From Roseovarius dicentrarchi (GTDB taxonomy: Bacteria > Pseudomonadota > Alphaproteobacteria > Rhodobacterales > Rhodobacteraceae): DNA of 64,000 nt. Shown piece by piece: positions 52,667-62,319 of this stretch. The number at the start of each line of letters is the position of its first letter. Position 1 is the first letter of the stretch. The position numbers and the translations under genes are program-made. The stretch spans positions 124,001-188,000 of the forward strand of contig NZ_QNQP01000006.1 in the NCBI RefSeq assembly GCF_003316635.1, written 5' to 3'. The notes below the pieces were generated by a model. It saw only the letters and a program-made list of their open reading frames with translations, was not told the origin of the DNA and did not search any database.

Positions 52667-54933
52667 TGCGCGGCCTCCTTCGGGGTTTTGTCCTGCGCAT
52701 GGGGGTTCTGCGCGTTCTGGCTGTAGCCGTTGAAATAGCGGGGCAGTTCGTCCGGCGTGAAATCATCGACGGCGATCACGCGGGCGACCAGATCCTGCAT
52801 CGCGGTGATCTGCTGCATTTCCGCGTCGCTCAGAATACCGGCCTCCAGCGCCTCTTGCGGGGTCTTGCGCGCGTCGCGCAGGCGCGTCATCACCGGGGCC
52901 ATTGCGGTGACCTGCGCGTAGCAGTCATTCAGCAACGTGATGCCCGGATGCAGGCACCCGCCGCCGATGCCCCCGGTGATGCGGTCGCGCGTGGGCGACG
53001 GGGCATAGATCAGATCGCTGCATTCGGCGATCAGTCTGTCGCTCGGCCCCTTTTCGCGGCGACCCGGCCATGTGATGGCGCGCAGCAGCCACGCCGCCCA
53101 GCGCGCGGGCAGGTTGACGATCACATCGTCCAGCGCGGTCTGGATGCGCTGAAACCCGGCCTCGGCGGCGTAGGTCAGCACCGGCAGGTCGGCGTCCTGC
53201 CGACCCTCGTCCTGCCAGCGCTTCAATGCGGCGGAAAGGATAAACATCTCCGACAGGACATCGCCCATCCGGGCCGAGATCATCTCCTTGCGCTTCAGCG
53301 CACCGCCCAGCGTCAGGAAACAGAAATCAGCCGTCAGCGCATAGGCCGCCGACCAGCGTGACAGACGGCGGTAGATATGCGTCGCGCCCCCCGCATCCGG
53401 CGCAGGCGCAAAGCGGCCCCCGGTCAGGGCACGGCCCCATGCGCGGAACAGCGTGGTCGTGGTATGGCCGATATGCGCCCATATGGATTTATCGAACATC
53501 TCCAGCGATTTGTTGCGATCCGGCTCTTGCAGGGCCATCATGTTGTCCAGCATGTGCGGATGCGCGCGGATCGATCCCTGCCCGAATATGATCAGGCTGC
53601 GGGTGACGATATTCGCGCCCTCCACCGTGATCCCGATCGGCACCGCGCGATATAGCGGCAAGAGGTAGTTCGACGGCCCGTCGATCACCGCCTTGCCGGA
53701 ATGCACGTCCATCGCGTCATTCAGCGCATCGCGCATGCGGTAGGTCGCGTGCGCCTTCATGATGGCGGAGATCACCGACAGGGATTTGCCCTGATCCAGC
53801 CCCGCGCAAGTCAGATGGCGGGCGGCGTCCATCGCATAGGCATCGGCGGCGAGCCGGCCCATGCACATCTGCACACCGCCGAATTTGCCGATAGGCAGGC
53901 GAAACTGCTGGCGAATACGCGCATAGGCGCCGGTGGTGTGCGCGGCCAGCGCGATGGCTGCGCAGCCCATCGAGGGCAGGGAAATGCCGCGCCCGGCGGC
54001 AAGCGCGCTCATCAGCATCATCCAGCCGCGTCCGGCATAATCGGGGCCGCCGATGATATTTTCCAGCGGGATGAACACATCCTTGCCGGTGGTCGGCCCG
54101 TTCATGAACATGGTGGTGGAGGGGATGTGCCGTCGCCCAATCTCGACCCCGTCCAGATGCGTCGGCACCAGCGCGCAGGTGATGCCGATCTCCTTTGCCC
54201 CGCCCAGCAATCCATCCGGATCGCGCAGCTTGAACGCCAGCCCCAGCACGGTGCAGACCGGCGACAGGGTGATATACCGTTTGGTCCAGTTCAGGCGGAT
54301 GCCCAGCACTTCCTCGCCTTGCCAGTCGCCCTTGCAGATGACGCCGTCATCAACCATCGCGCTGGCGTCCGATCCCGCCTCGGCGCTGGTCAGGCCAAAG
54401 GCGGGCAGCTCGCGCCCGTCGGCAAGGCGGGGCAGCCAGTAATCCTGCTGCGCTTGCGTTCCGAACTGGTGCAGCAATTCGCCCGGTCCCAGCGAGTTGG
54501 GGACCATCACGGTCACCGCCACGGCGACCGACCGGGTCGAGATGAAGCGGATCACCTCGCTATGGGCAAAGGCGGAAAATCCCAGCCCGCCATGCGCCTC
54601 GGGGATGATCATGCCGAAAAAACCGTTATCACGCAGGAATTGCCAGACGTCGGGCGGCAGATCGGCGGTTTCCTGATTGATCTTCCAATCGTCGATCATG
54701 CCGCACAGCGTATGGCAGGGGCCGTCGATGAACGCCTGCTCCTGCGCCGTCAGCTTGGGCGCCTTGACGGCGTGCAGAATATCCCAGTTCGGATTGCCCG
54801 AAAACAGCTCTGCCTCCCACCAGACGTCACCGGCGTTCAGCGCCTCGCGCTCGGTATCCGATAGCGCCGGCAGGGCCTTCTTGGCCCAGCGGTGGATGGG
54901 ACGGGTGATATAGTTTGCGCGGAAGGAGGGCAT
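52663..54933 (-). CDS. Acyl-CoA dehydrogenase, FadE type
   Basis: A 756-residue FAD enzyme that begins beta-oxidation. Following a helical N-terminal extension, GLTSAEAGSDASAM is the acyl-binding/FAD region, and VPIGITVEGANIVTRSLI carries the likely catalytic Glu. A C-terminal extension of about 250 residues corresponds to the FadE-type domain (DUF1974) and explains the length over ordinary 380-residue dehydrogenases. GGAG lies six bases before the ATG. First gene of the three-gene fad operon, overlapping the thiolase by four bases. Confidence 0.92.
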   Translation of the reverse strand: MPSFRANYITRPIHRWAKKALPALSDTEREALNAGDVWWEAELFSGNPNWDILHAVKAPKLTAQEQAFIDGPCHTLCGMIDDWKINQETADLPPDVWQFLRDNGFFGMIIPEAHGGLGFSAFAHSEVIRFISTRSVAVAVTVMVPNSLGPGELLHQFGTQAQQDYWLPRLADGRELPAFGLTSAEAGSDASAMVDDGVICKGDWQGEEVLGIRLNWTKRYITLSPVCTVLGLAFKLRDPDGLLGGAKEIGITCALVPTHLDGVEIGRRHIPSTTMFMNGPTTGKDVFIPLENIIGGPDYAGRGWMMLMSALAAGRGISLPSMGCAAIALAAHTTGAYARIRQQFRLPIGKFGGVQMCMGRLAADAYAMDAARHLTCAGLDQGKSLSVISAIMKAHATYRMRDALNDAMDVHSGKAVIDGPSNYLLPLYRAVPIGITVEGANIVTRSLIIFGQGSIRAHPHMLDNMMALQEPDRNKSLEMFDKSIWAHIGHTTTTLFRAWGRALTGGRFAPAPDAGGATHIYRRLSRWSAAYALTADFCFLTLGGALKRKEMISARMGDVLSEMFILSAALKRWQDEGRQDADLPVLTYAAEAGFQRIQTALDDVIVNLPARWAAWLLRAITWPGRREKGPSDRLIAECSDLIYAPSPTRDRITGGIGGGCLHPGITLLNDCYAQVTAMAPVMTRLRDARKTPQEALEAGILSDAEMQQITAMQDLVARVIAVDDFTPDELPRYFNGYSQNAQNPHAQDKTPKEAAQ

Positions 54934-55051
54934 GGCGATCTCCGATTACCGAAAGACAACGCGCCAGGGGGCGGCTGTGTTCCGGGCCGGGCGGCAGCAG
55001 CGCCGCCTGATCCATCATCAACCCACTCGCGCCCTCATGTCCAGCCCGGCG

Positions 55052-55801
55052 TTAGATCCGCAGGAAAAACACCAGCGTCATGGCAGCGCCGATCGCCACC
55101 ACAGCCGCGCGGATCACCTGCGGCGGCAGGCGCCGCGACACGCGCGCGCCGGCATATCCGCCCAGCGTGGCAGCCACCATCATCAGCACCGCTTGCGGCC
55201 AGACCACGATCCCCGCCAGCGCAAAGGTGGCGACCGACGCGGCAGACACCACAAAGGACATGCCGTTTTTCAGCCCGTTCATCTGGTTCAGATCGCGCAT
55301 GCCCAGCCCCGCCAGCATGGCCAGCAGGACAATGCCCAGACCGCCGTTAAAGTAGCCGCCGTAGATGCACACGATCAGGTTGGCGGCGCGGGCCTGCCAG
55401 CCGTCTGCATCCACATGCCGCTGCGCCCAGGTGGCCACATGCCTGCCAAAGGCAAACAGCAGCGTGGCAAAGCCCAAGAGCCACGGAATCACCAGCGCAA
55501 AGACACCGGGCGACGATACCAGCAACAGCAGCGAGCCGATGAAGCCCCCCAGCGCCGCCACCGCCATCAGCAGCGCGGTTTGCCGCACGGGCAATGCGCG
55601 CAATTCGCGCAAGAACCCCAGCGCGCCGCTCAGGTAGCCGGGAAAGACGGCCACCGCGCTGGTGGCATTTGCCGCAATCGTCGGAACGCCGGTGAAGACC
55701 AGCGCCGGAAAGGTCAGGAAACTGCCGCCGCCTGCGATGGCATTCACGCCGCCGGCAAAAAACGCGGCAAGCGCCAGCAAGATGATGTCGGGCAGGGTCA
55801 T
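55052..55801 (-). CDS. TauE/SafE (DUF81) sulfite-exporter family permease
   Basis: A 249-residue membrane protein with about eight helices. The first contains FAGGVNAIAGGGSFLTFPAL, a hallmark of the family, and the repeat GGYFNGGLGIVLLAML occurs in the second half. TauE-type proteins are thought to export sulfite or sulfonates, but substrates vary. Start at ATG 55801 is used; a GTG three codons upstream is possible. It is separated from the fad operon by 118 bases with no clear link. Substrate unknown. Confidence 0.88.
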   Translation of the reverse strand: MTLPDIILLALAAFFAGGVNAIAGGGSFLTFPALVFTGVPTIAANATSAVAVFPGYLSGALGFLRELRALPVRQTALLMAVAALGGFIGSLLLLVSSPGVFALVIPWLLGFATLLFAFGRHVATWAQRHVDADGWQARAANLIVCIYGGYFNGGLGIVLLAMLAGLGMRDLNQMNGLKNGMSFVVSAASVATFALAGIVVWPQAVLMMVAATLGGYAGARVSRRLPPQVIRAAVVAIGAAMTLVFFLRI

Positions 55802-55900
55802 GGTCAGCACTTCATTAGGCAGGCGCCCGGCCTTAGCCCGCCGCGCGCCGCAGCAAAAGGGCCGTAAGGGTGGGCGTCGCGACCCCTGTTGCGCGCGGCA

Positions 55901-58900
55901 CTAACGGCCATAGCCGCCGCCGCCCGGTGTTTTCATCACGAACACATCACCGGCGCTCAGCTGCGCCTCGTCATTGCCTGAGAGCTGCCGGGTTGTGCCA
56001 TCCGCGCGCGCGATGCTGTTTTCGCCCAACGCGCCGGGGCCACCGCCCGCCGCGCCATGGGGCGGCACGATCCGGTGCGACGACAGGACGGTGACGGTCA
56101 TCGGCTCCAGAAACCGCAGGCGCCGGATGATGCCGTTGCCGCCCGTGTATGCACCAGCGCCGCCCGAGCCGTGGCGGATGGAAAATTCATCGACCCGGAC
56201 GGGAAAGCGCGACTCCAGCACTTCGGGGTCGGTCATGCGGGTATTCGTCATATGGCTGTGCACCGCGTCGGTGCCGTCAAACCCGTCGCCGGCGCCGGTG
56301 CCGCCGCAGATCGTTTCGTAATTCTGATGCACGTCGTTGCCATAGACAAAATTGTTCATCGTCCCCTGACTGCCCGCGATCACCCCCAGCGCCCCGTAAA
56401 GCGTATCGGCAATCGCCTGACTGACCTCGGTATTGCCCGAAATCACCGCTGCGGGCGCGCGCGGGTTGATCATGCTGCCCTCGGGCACCACCAGATCCAG
56501 CGGTTTCAGGCAGCCCTCGTTCATCGGAATGTCACTGCCCACCAGCGTTCGGAACACATACAGCACCACGGCGCGGCAGATCGCCAGGGGCGCGTTATAG
56601 TTGAATTCGCTCTGCGCGGATGTGCCGGTGAAATCAATCTTGGCCCGCCGGCTTGCCTTGTCCACGGTGATGGACACCTTGATCTGCGCGCCGCTGTCCA
56701 GCGGATAGGTAAACTGGCAATCATGCAGCACGTCCAGAACGCGGCGCACGCTTTCCTCGGCGTTGTCCTGCACATGGGTCATGTAGGCATGCACGGCGTC
56801 CAGCCCGAATTGCCGCGTGATTTTCTGCAATTCCTCCACGCCGGTTGCATTGGCGGCGATCTGCGCGGCCAGATCGGCCATGTTCTGGTCGATATTGCGG
56901 CACGGATAAGGGCCGGAGGCCAGCAAATCGCGCGCCTGAGCGTCCTGCAACTGCCCCTCGGCCACCAGCAGGAAATTGTCGATCAGCACGCCTTCCTCGG
57001 TGATGCTGCGGCTGTCGGGGGGGGACGATCCGGGCGTCTTGCCGCCGATATCGGCGTGATGGCCCCGGCTGGCGACGGTATAGATGATGTGCGTGCCGCC
57101 CTCGTCAAACACCGGGGTGATGACGGTCACATCGGGCAGGTGGGTGCCGCCATTATAGGGGTTGTTCATCATGAACACGTCACCGGGGCGGATTTTCCCG
57201 GCGTTCTGGCGCAGCACCGTGCGGACGCTTTCGGACATTGACCCCAGATGCACAGGAACATGCGGCGCGTTGGCCACCAGATCGCCCGCCGCGTCGAAAA
57301 TGGCGCAGGAAAAATCATAGCGTTCCTTGATGTTCACCGAATAGGCGGTGTTCGCCAGCGTCGCGCCCATCTGGTCAGCGATGGACATGAAGAGGTTGTT
57401 GAACACCTCCAGCATGACCGGGTCCACCTGCGTGCCGATCGCCTCCTGCCGGGGCAGGGGGATGGTGCGGCGCAGGATCAGGTTGCCCCCGGCAGCACAT
57501 TCGGCGGCCCAGCCATGTTCCAGCACGGTGGTTCCCGTCGGCTCCGTCAGGATCGCCGGGCCTTGCAGGGTGTCGCCCCTGGCCATTGTGGTGCGGTCCA
57601 CCACCGGCACGTCGCACATTGCGCCGCCCGACCACATCGGCGCGGTCTGGCCCGCCTCTGCCCCGCCGCCGGTATCGGGCAGAGGCGCGCCCTCGCCGGT
57701 GGCGCCGATGGCCTCGGCGGTCAGAACGTCGATCAGCAGCTTTGCCCCCTTGGGAACAAAGCCGAAGCGTTGCTGATGCGCGGCCTCGAACGCCTGCGTC
57801 ATGTCGGAGGGTGATCCGAAAGGCACCTCCAGCGTCTGCTGCGCACCGTCAGGGCGGATATGGGCCATTTTGGCGACGGTGATCTGCGCCTCGGGGATGC
57901 CTTGGCCGGCAACCTCGTTCACCGCGTCCTCGACCAGCGCGGTGAGGGCTTCTTCCGCCTCGGCCAGCGCGTCAAACCCCTTGCCGAATTGATGCTCGCG
58001 CATCGCGCGCACATCGGCCAGCCCCATGCCAAAAGCCGACAGAACGCCGGCGAAGGGGTGAATGAACACGGTCGTCATGCCCAGCGCATCGGCCACAAGG
58101 CAGGCATGCTGCCCGCCCGCGCCGCCAAAGCAGTTCATTGTGTATTTGGTCACGTCATAGCCGCGCTGCACGCTGATCTTCTTGATCGCGTTGGCCATGT
58201 TTTCCACGGCGATGCGCAGAAATCCTTCGGCAATCTCCTGAACCGACCGGTCGCCGCCAATCTGCTGCGCCATGTCGTCGAATTTCGCGCGCACGGCTTC
58301 TACATCCAGCGGCTGATCGGCTTCGGGGCCGAATACCGGCGGAAACAGATCCGGCTGAAGCTTGCCCAGCAGCACGTTGCAATCGGTCACCGTCAGCGGC
58401 CCGCCGCGCCGGTAGGCGGTGGGCCCGGGGTTGGCGCCGGCACTATCGGGGCCGACCTGCATCCGCCCGTCGCGGTAGGACAGGATCGACCCGCCCCCCG
58501 CCGCAACCGTGTGAATCGACATCATCGGCGCGCGCATTCGCACGCCCGCGACTTCGGTCTCGAAGCTGCGCTCGAATTCGCCGGCATAATGGCACACATC
58601 GGTCGAGGTGCCGCCCATGTCAAAGCCGATCAGCCGCTCATACCCCAGTTCGGCGGCGGTGCGCACCATGCCCACCACCCCGCCTGCGGGGCCTGACAGG
58701 ATCGCATCGCGCCCCTCGAACAGCGCCGCATCGGTCAGCCCGCCGCTGGAGCGCATGAACATCAGCCGCTCGCACCCGCCGCTGCCCGCGCCCAGCGCAT
58801 CCGCCACCTGCCGCACATAGCGGCGCAGGATGGGCGACAGGTAGGCATCGACCACCGCCGTATCGCCGCGCGCGACCAGCTTGATCAGCGGGCTGGCCTC

Positions 58901-59473
58901 GTGGCTGAGCGATACCTGGCTAAACCCCGCCTCCGCCGCGATCCGGCCCAATGCCTTTTCGTCCGAAGGAAAGCGGTAACTATGCATCAGCGCAATCGCG
59001 ACCGAACGATAGCCTTTGGCATGGGCGGCAATCAGCGCCTCCCGAACGGGGCCGGGATCAAGCGGCGCGATGACCTCGCCATCCGCCGCGATGCGTGCAT
59101 CCACCTCGATCACGTCCTCATACAGCAATTCGGGCAGCTGGATGTTCAGATCAAACAGGCGTGGCCGGTTCTGATAGCCGATGCGCAGCAGATCGCGCAG
59201 GCCCTTGGTGATCAAGAGCAGCGTTCGCTCGCCCTTGCGCTCCAGCAGGGCGTTGGTGGCGACGGTCGTGCCCATCTTGACCGCGCCGATCTGGCCGGGC
59301 GGGATGGGATCATCCGCACCCAGCCCCAGCAATGTGCGGATCCCGTGAACGGCGGCGTCGGGGTAGATCTCGGGGTTGTCCGACAGCAGCTTGTGGGTGC
59401 GCAGCGCGCCCTCCGGCGTCTTGGCGACGATATCGGTAAACGTGCCGCCGCGATCAACCCAGAATTGCCACAT
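55901..59473 (-). CDS. Fused hydantoinase/5-oxoprolinase (HyuA-HyuB)
   Basis: A 1190-residue protein. The N-terminal HyuA-type half has [18 protein letters not shown], then [16 protein letters not shown] and [14 protein letters not shown] typical of the ATP-binding domains. The C-terminal HyuB-type half starts near [20 protein letters not shown]. The single-chain layout is like eukaryotic 5-oxoprolinase, which opens 5-oxoproline to glutamate with ATP. Other members cleave hydantoins or acetone-type substrates, so the substrate is open. AAGGAG precedes the ATG. Not clearly co-transcribed with neighbours, though two more same-strand genes lie upstream. Confidence 0.9.
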   Translation of the reverse strand: MWQFWVDRGGTFTDIVAKTPEGALRTHKLLSDNPEIYPDAAVHGIRTLLGLGADDPIPPGQIGAVKMGTTVATNALLERKGERTLLLITKGLRDLLRIGYQNRPRLFDLNIQLPELLYEDVIEVDARIAADGEVIAPLDPGPVREALIAAHAKGYRSVAIALMHSYRFPSDEKALGRIAAEAGFSQVSLSHEASPLIKLVARGDTAVVDAYLSPILRRYVRQVADALGAGSGGCERLMFMRSSGGLTDAALFEGRDAILSGPAGGVVGMVRTAAELGYERLIGFDMGGTSTDVCHYAGEFERSFETEVAGVRMRAPMMSIHTVAAGGGSILSYRDGRMQVGPDSAGANPGPTAYRRGGPLTVTDCNVLLGKLQPDLFPPVFGPEADQPLDVEAVRAKFDDMAQQIGGDRSVQEIAEGFLRIAVENMANAIKKISVQRGYDVTKYTMNCFGGAGGQHACLVADALGMTTVFIHPFAGVLSAFGMGLADVRAMREHQFGKGFDALAEAEEALTALVEDAVNEVAGQGIPEAQITVAKMAHIRPDGAQQTLEVPFGSPSDMTQAFEAAHQQRFGFVPKGAKLLIDVLTAEAIGATGEGAPLPDTGGGAEAGQTAPMWSGGAMCDVPVVDRTTMARGDTLQGPAILTEPTGTTVLEHGWAAECAAGGNLILRRTIPLPRQEAIGTQVDPVMLEVFNNLFMSIADQMGATLANTAYSVNIKERYDFSCAIFDAAGDLVANAPHVPVHLGSMSESVRTVLRQNAGKIRPGDVFMMNNPYNGGTHLPDVTVITPVFDEGGTHIIYTVASRGHHADIGGKTPGSSPPDSRSITEEGVLIDNFLLVAEGQLQDAQARDLLASGPYPCRNIDQNMADLAAQIAANATGVEELQKITRQFGLDAVHAYMTHVQDNAEESVRRVLDVLHDCQFTYPLDSGAQIKVSITVDKASRRAKIDFTGTSAQSEFNYNAPLAICRAVVLYVFRTLVGSDIPMNEGCLKPLDLVVPEGSMINPRAPAAVISGNTEVSQAIADTLYGALGVIAGSQGTMNNFVYGNDVHQNYETICGGTGAGDGFDGTDAVHSHMTNTRMTDPEVLESRFPVRVDEFSIRHGSGGAGAYTGGNGIIRRLRFLEPMTVTVLSSHRIVPPHGAAGGGPGALGENSIARADGTTRQLSGNDEAQLSAGDVFVMKTPGGGGYGR

Positions 59474-59538
59474 CGGATGTCTCTCCTTGCTATGCGAGCG
59501 CGAATGACGCCTGCCGGCCCGACCCTAATGAAACGCAG

Positions 59539-59558
59539 GCGGCCCCTGCAAGGGCCGC
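59539..59558 (-). terminator. Hairpin downstream of the second DMT transporter gene
   Basis: A perfect seven-pair stem GCGGCCC / GGGCCGC with a six-base loop lies two bases past the stop codon of the EamA gene, before the oxoprolinase gene. The minus-strand tail has TTTCATT, a weak U-rich stretch. It may separate the upstream transporter transcript from the oxoprolinase gene 66 bases further on. Confidence 0.5.
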
Positions 59559-59560
59559 TG

Positions 59561-60406
59561 TCAGCGGCTAAAGCGCAGCAGCATCGCGCCCGACAGGGTC
59601 GCGGCGGTCGAAAACAGCTTGGCCAGGTCCAGCCGTTCCTTCATCACCACGACCCCGATCAGCAGGGCAAACACGATGCTGGTCTCGCGCAGCGCCGTGA
59701 CCAGCGCGATGGGCGCCTGGGTAAAGGCCCAGGTCACCACCGAATACGCCACATAGGACGCAGGCCCGCCCACCAGAAGCGGCAGGCGCCCCTGCCGCGC
59801 GATCCGCCGCAGCGTTCCGGGCCTGCGCGCCACCAGATACAGCGCCATCAGCACCGCATTGATCAGCGCCATCCACGAAAAATACGCCACAGCCGAGCCG
59901 GACAGCCGCGCACCCAGCCCGTCAACCAGCGAATATGACGCGATGAACAGCCCTGTTGTCAGCGCCAGCGCGGCCGCGTTCGGATTGCGCTGGCCATCGC
60001 TGCGCCGCACAATCGCAAGGCTGAGGATGCCGATACCGATGATGGCGATGGCCAGAACCTCCATCCGTTCCAGATGGACGCCCAGAACCAGCATCGAAAA
60101 CAGCGCCACTATCAGCGGCGCGGATCCGCGCGCGATGGGATAGACCTGGGTCAGGTCGCCCGTCTGATAGGCGCGCATCAGGAATATCTGGTATCCGACA
60201 TGCAGCGTGATGCCGCCCAGCAGAAAGGGCAGGCATTCCGCCGCCGGCAGCGGCACGAAAAACAGCGCCAGCAGGGCCAGCGGCGCGTGGCCGATGACGA
60301 CGGCGCCCATCGCCACCAGCTTGTCCGCGCCGCCCTTGACCAATGCGTTCCAGCCGGCGTGCAGGATGGCCGCGCCCAGAACCGCGACAAAAACTGTGGT
60401 GCTCAT
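59561..60406 (-). CDS. DMT superfamily (EamA) transporter
   Basis: A 281-residue membrane protein with about ten helices in two EamA repeats. The first repeat includes LPFLLGGITLHVGYQIFLMR and VYPIARGSAPLIVALFSML; the second starts near LALTTGLFIASYSLVDGLG. It is probably a small-metabolite importer or exporter. It lies 46 bases after mttB on the same strand and could carry substrate or product of that enzyme, though this is only suggested by proximity. Confidence 0.87.
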   Translation of the reverse strand: MSTTVFVAVLGAAILHAGWNALVKGGADKLVAMGAVVIGHAPLALLALFFVPLPAAECLPFLLGGITLHVGYQIFLMRAYQTGDLTQVYPIARGSAPLIVALFSMLVLGVHLERMEVLAIAIIGIGILSLAIVRRSDGQRNPNAAALALTTGLFIASYSLVDGLGARLSGSAVAYFSWMALINAVLMALYLVARRPGTLRRIARQGRLPLLVGGPASYVAYSVVTWAFTQAPIALVTALRETSIVFALLIGVVVMKERLDLAKLFSTAATLSGAMLLRFSR

Positions 60407-60452
60407 CGCGCGCCCCTTGGTTGCTACGCGGGCAACCTACGCCGGGGGCGTG

Positions 60453-61991
60453 TCAGGTTGGAAGGTGAATCTTGAACGCCTGCCGAATCGCCTGATCCAC
60501 GTCTGACGCGAACCGCGCAGCGGACGGTTCCGACAGGATCGCCTCCTTGCGCCGGGTTGCATCCGTGTTCAGGTCCGGCTTGCCGTCCTCGTCCCATGCC
60601 TTGGGGCTCATCCGGTTGCCGATCTTGGGGTACTGATAATCGGACTGCATCCGCGCCAGCGTCTGCGCCGTGCCCAGATAGTGACCGGGGCCATCAATGC
60701 ACACCTCGCGGATCTGCTCCAGCGCCAGCGTCTCGTCATCCACCTCGATGCCGCGCACACAGCGCTGGGCGTGGCCGATCAGATCATCCCCAAGGATCAG
60801 CGATTCAAGGCAGAACCCCAGCAAGGAGGCGTGCATGCCCGCGGCCTCATAGACCATGTTCAGCCCCGACAGCCCCGCCATGACGTTCGAGCACATCGCC
60901 TCCCACCCGGCCTGCATGTCGGGCAGTTTGGCATCGGTGATGCCCGCCGCCGCGCCGCCGGGCAGATTATAGAACCGGTGCATCTGCGCGCAGCCTGCCG
61001 TCAGCAAAGCCTGCTCGCCCGAGCCGCCGGTCATCGCGCCGGTGCGCAGATCCAGCCCGAAGGGCCAGGTGCCAAAGATCGCCGGATGGCCCGGCTTCAC
61101 CGCGTTCACGTAAACCAGCCCGGCAAGGCATTCCGCCGTCGCCTGCACGATGGCCCCCGCAATGGTCGAGGGCGCGGTTGCGCCCGCCATACCGGCGCTC
61201 AGCAGCAGCACGGGCATGCCGCCCATGATGACCTCCTCCATCACCTCGCAGGATTCGGTGGCGAATTTCATCGGCGGCACGACGAAGCAGTTCGAGTTCG
61301 ACACGAAAGGCCGCTCGCGCCATGCCGCCTCGCTGCCTGCGATCATGTGCAGCATTTTCAGGCCCTCGCGGGCAAAGGCGCGCTCGGTAAAGGACACGCC
61401 GACATGTTTGGTCGTGCCGGCGCAGCAGGCGTAGATGGTGTTCAGGTCCATTTCCATGTTGTCGGGAATGTCGCGGCAGACCATGGGGCGCTGGACGAAA
61501 TGGATATTGTCCAGAGTGTCGGCAATCCGCGCCGCATCATGCAAGTCCTGCACCGTGCATTCGCGGTAATTGCGCCCGTCCACGTCCACCATATGCACAG
61601 CGGCGCCCGCCGTGCCGTAATGCACGCGGCTGCCCGATAGCTGCATGTCATGCTGCGGATCGCGGCCAAACAGGGTGACGCTGCGGTTCGCCTTGGCAAT
61701 GGTCTCCTCGATCAGCGCGCGGGGAAACCGGATGCGCCCGTCATCGCCCAGGATCGCGCCCGCGCCGGTCAGGTATTCTACGCCGCTGGGCGGCGCGTCG
61801 GCCAGGCCGATCTGTTCCAGCGCGTCCAGCGCGGTGTGGTGGATGCGCAGCACCTCGGCATCGGTCAGCGGGCTGTAGCGCCCGCCCTCCATGCCGGGGC
61901 GGACCGAGCGCATGTTGGCAAGGATCGGGGCGGAGCGTTCGGCGCGCCGCGCGGCGCGTCCACCGGTGCGGCGGGGGGGAATTGCGTTCAT
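60453..61991 (-). CDS. Trimethylamine methyltransferase family protein (MttB-like, non-pyrrolysine)
   Basis: A 512-residue MttB-superfamily protein. NFVQRP-type FVQRPMVCRDIPDN, CCAGTTKHVG and YEAAGMHASLLGFCLESLIL are family patterns. The frame is continuous with no in-frame amber codon, so it is the pyrrolysine-free type that demethylates quaternary amines such as glycine betaine or related compounds and passes the methyl to a corrinoid protein. No corrinoid protein or MtgA is in the window. Start at ATG 61991. A small leader gene may precede it by 42 bases. Confidence 0.9.
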   Translation of the reverse strand: MNAIPPRRTGGRAARRAERSAPILANMRSVRPGMEGGRYSPLTDAEVLRIHHTALDALEQIGLADAPPSGVEYLTGAGAILGDDGRIRFPRALIEETIAKANRSVTLFGRDPQHDMQLSGSRVHYGTAGAAVHMVDVDGRNYRECTVQDLHDAARIADTLDNIHFVQRPMVCRDIPDNMEMDLNTIYACCAGTTKHVGVSFTERAFAREGLKMLHMIAGSEAAWRERPFVSNSNCFVVPPMKFATESCEVMEEVIMGGMPVLLLSAGMAGATAPSTIAGAIVQATAECLAGLVYVNAVKPGHPAIFGTWPFGLDLRTGAMTGGSGEQALLTAGCAQMHRFYNLPGGAAAGITDAKLPDMQAGWEAMCSNVMAGLSGLNMVYEAAGMHASLLGFCLESLILGDDLIGHAQRCVRGIEVDDETLALEQIREVCIDGPGHYLGTAQTLARMQSDYQYPKIGNRMSPKAWDEDGKPDLNTDATRRKEAILSEPSAARFASDVDQAIRQAFKIHLPT

Positions 61992-62033
61992 GTCAGGGGC
62001 TCGCTTGCAAAATGCTGAGGGGGGTAGGCGGCG

Positions 62034-62126
62034 TCAGATACCGCGCCCCGGCCCACCGCGTGCGGCACGCCCCCTTGCGGCACCGATGGTGCGCACGACA
62101 AGGGCAATTTTGCTGAATGGCGTCAT
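62034..62126 (-). CDS. Possible 30-residue leader peptide upstream of mttB
   Basis: A short frame begins ATG with GGGAGAGG six bases upstream, a good ribosome site, and encodes MTPFSKIALVVRTIGAARGR followed by about ten basic, glycine-rich residues ending in TGA. It is 42 bases before the mttB start, on the same strand. The predicted peptide has a hydrophobic start and a basic tail. It could be a regulatory leader, a small membrane peptide, or chance. Only its clear ribosome site and position support it. Confidence 0.4.
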   Translation of the reverse strand: MTPFSKIALVVRTIGAARGRAARGGPGRGI

Positions 62127-62319
62127 GGCCACCTCTCCCTGTTATCAGGCGATGACGCCACACAAACAGGGGCCTGTCTGTCCTGATTGCGACTTGTGTC
62201 GTTTTCAGACCGCCATCCCGGCCCCTACCGGCCCTGTCCACAAGGCGCGGCGATCTGGGCTATTCCATTAAAGGGCCGAAATTGCTAAGCCCGCCGCAAC
62301 CATCCCCCCGCGAGGCCCC

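Noticed and set aside
60453..61991. Possible pyrrolysine-dependent MttB.
   Set aside because: No in-frame amber codon is present and no pyl genes are seen, so the non-pyrrolysine type is assigned.
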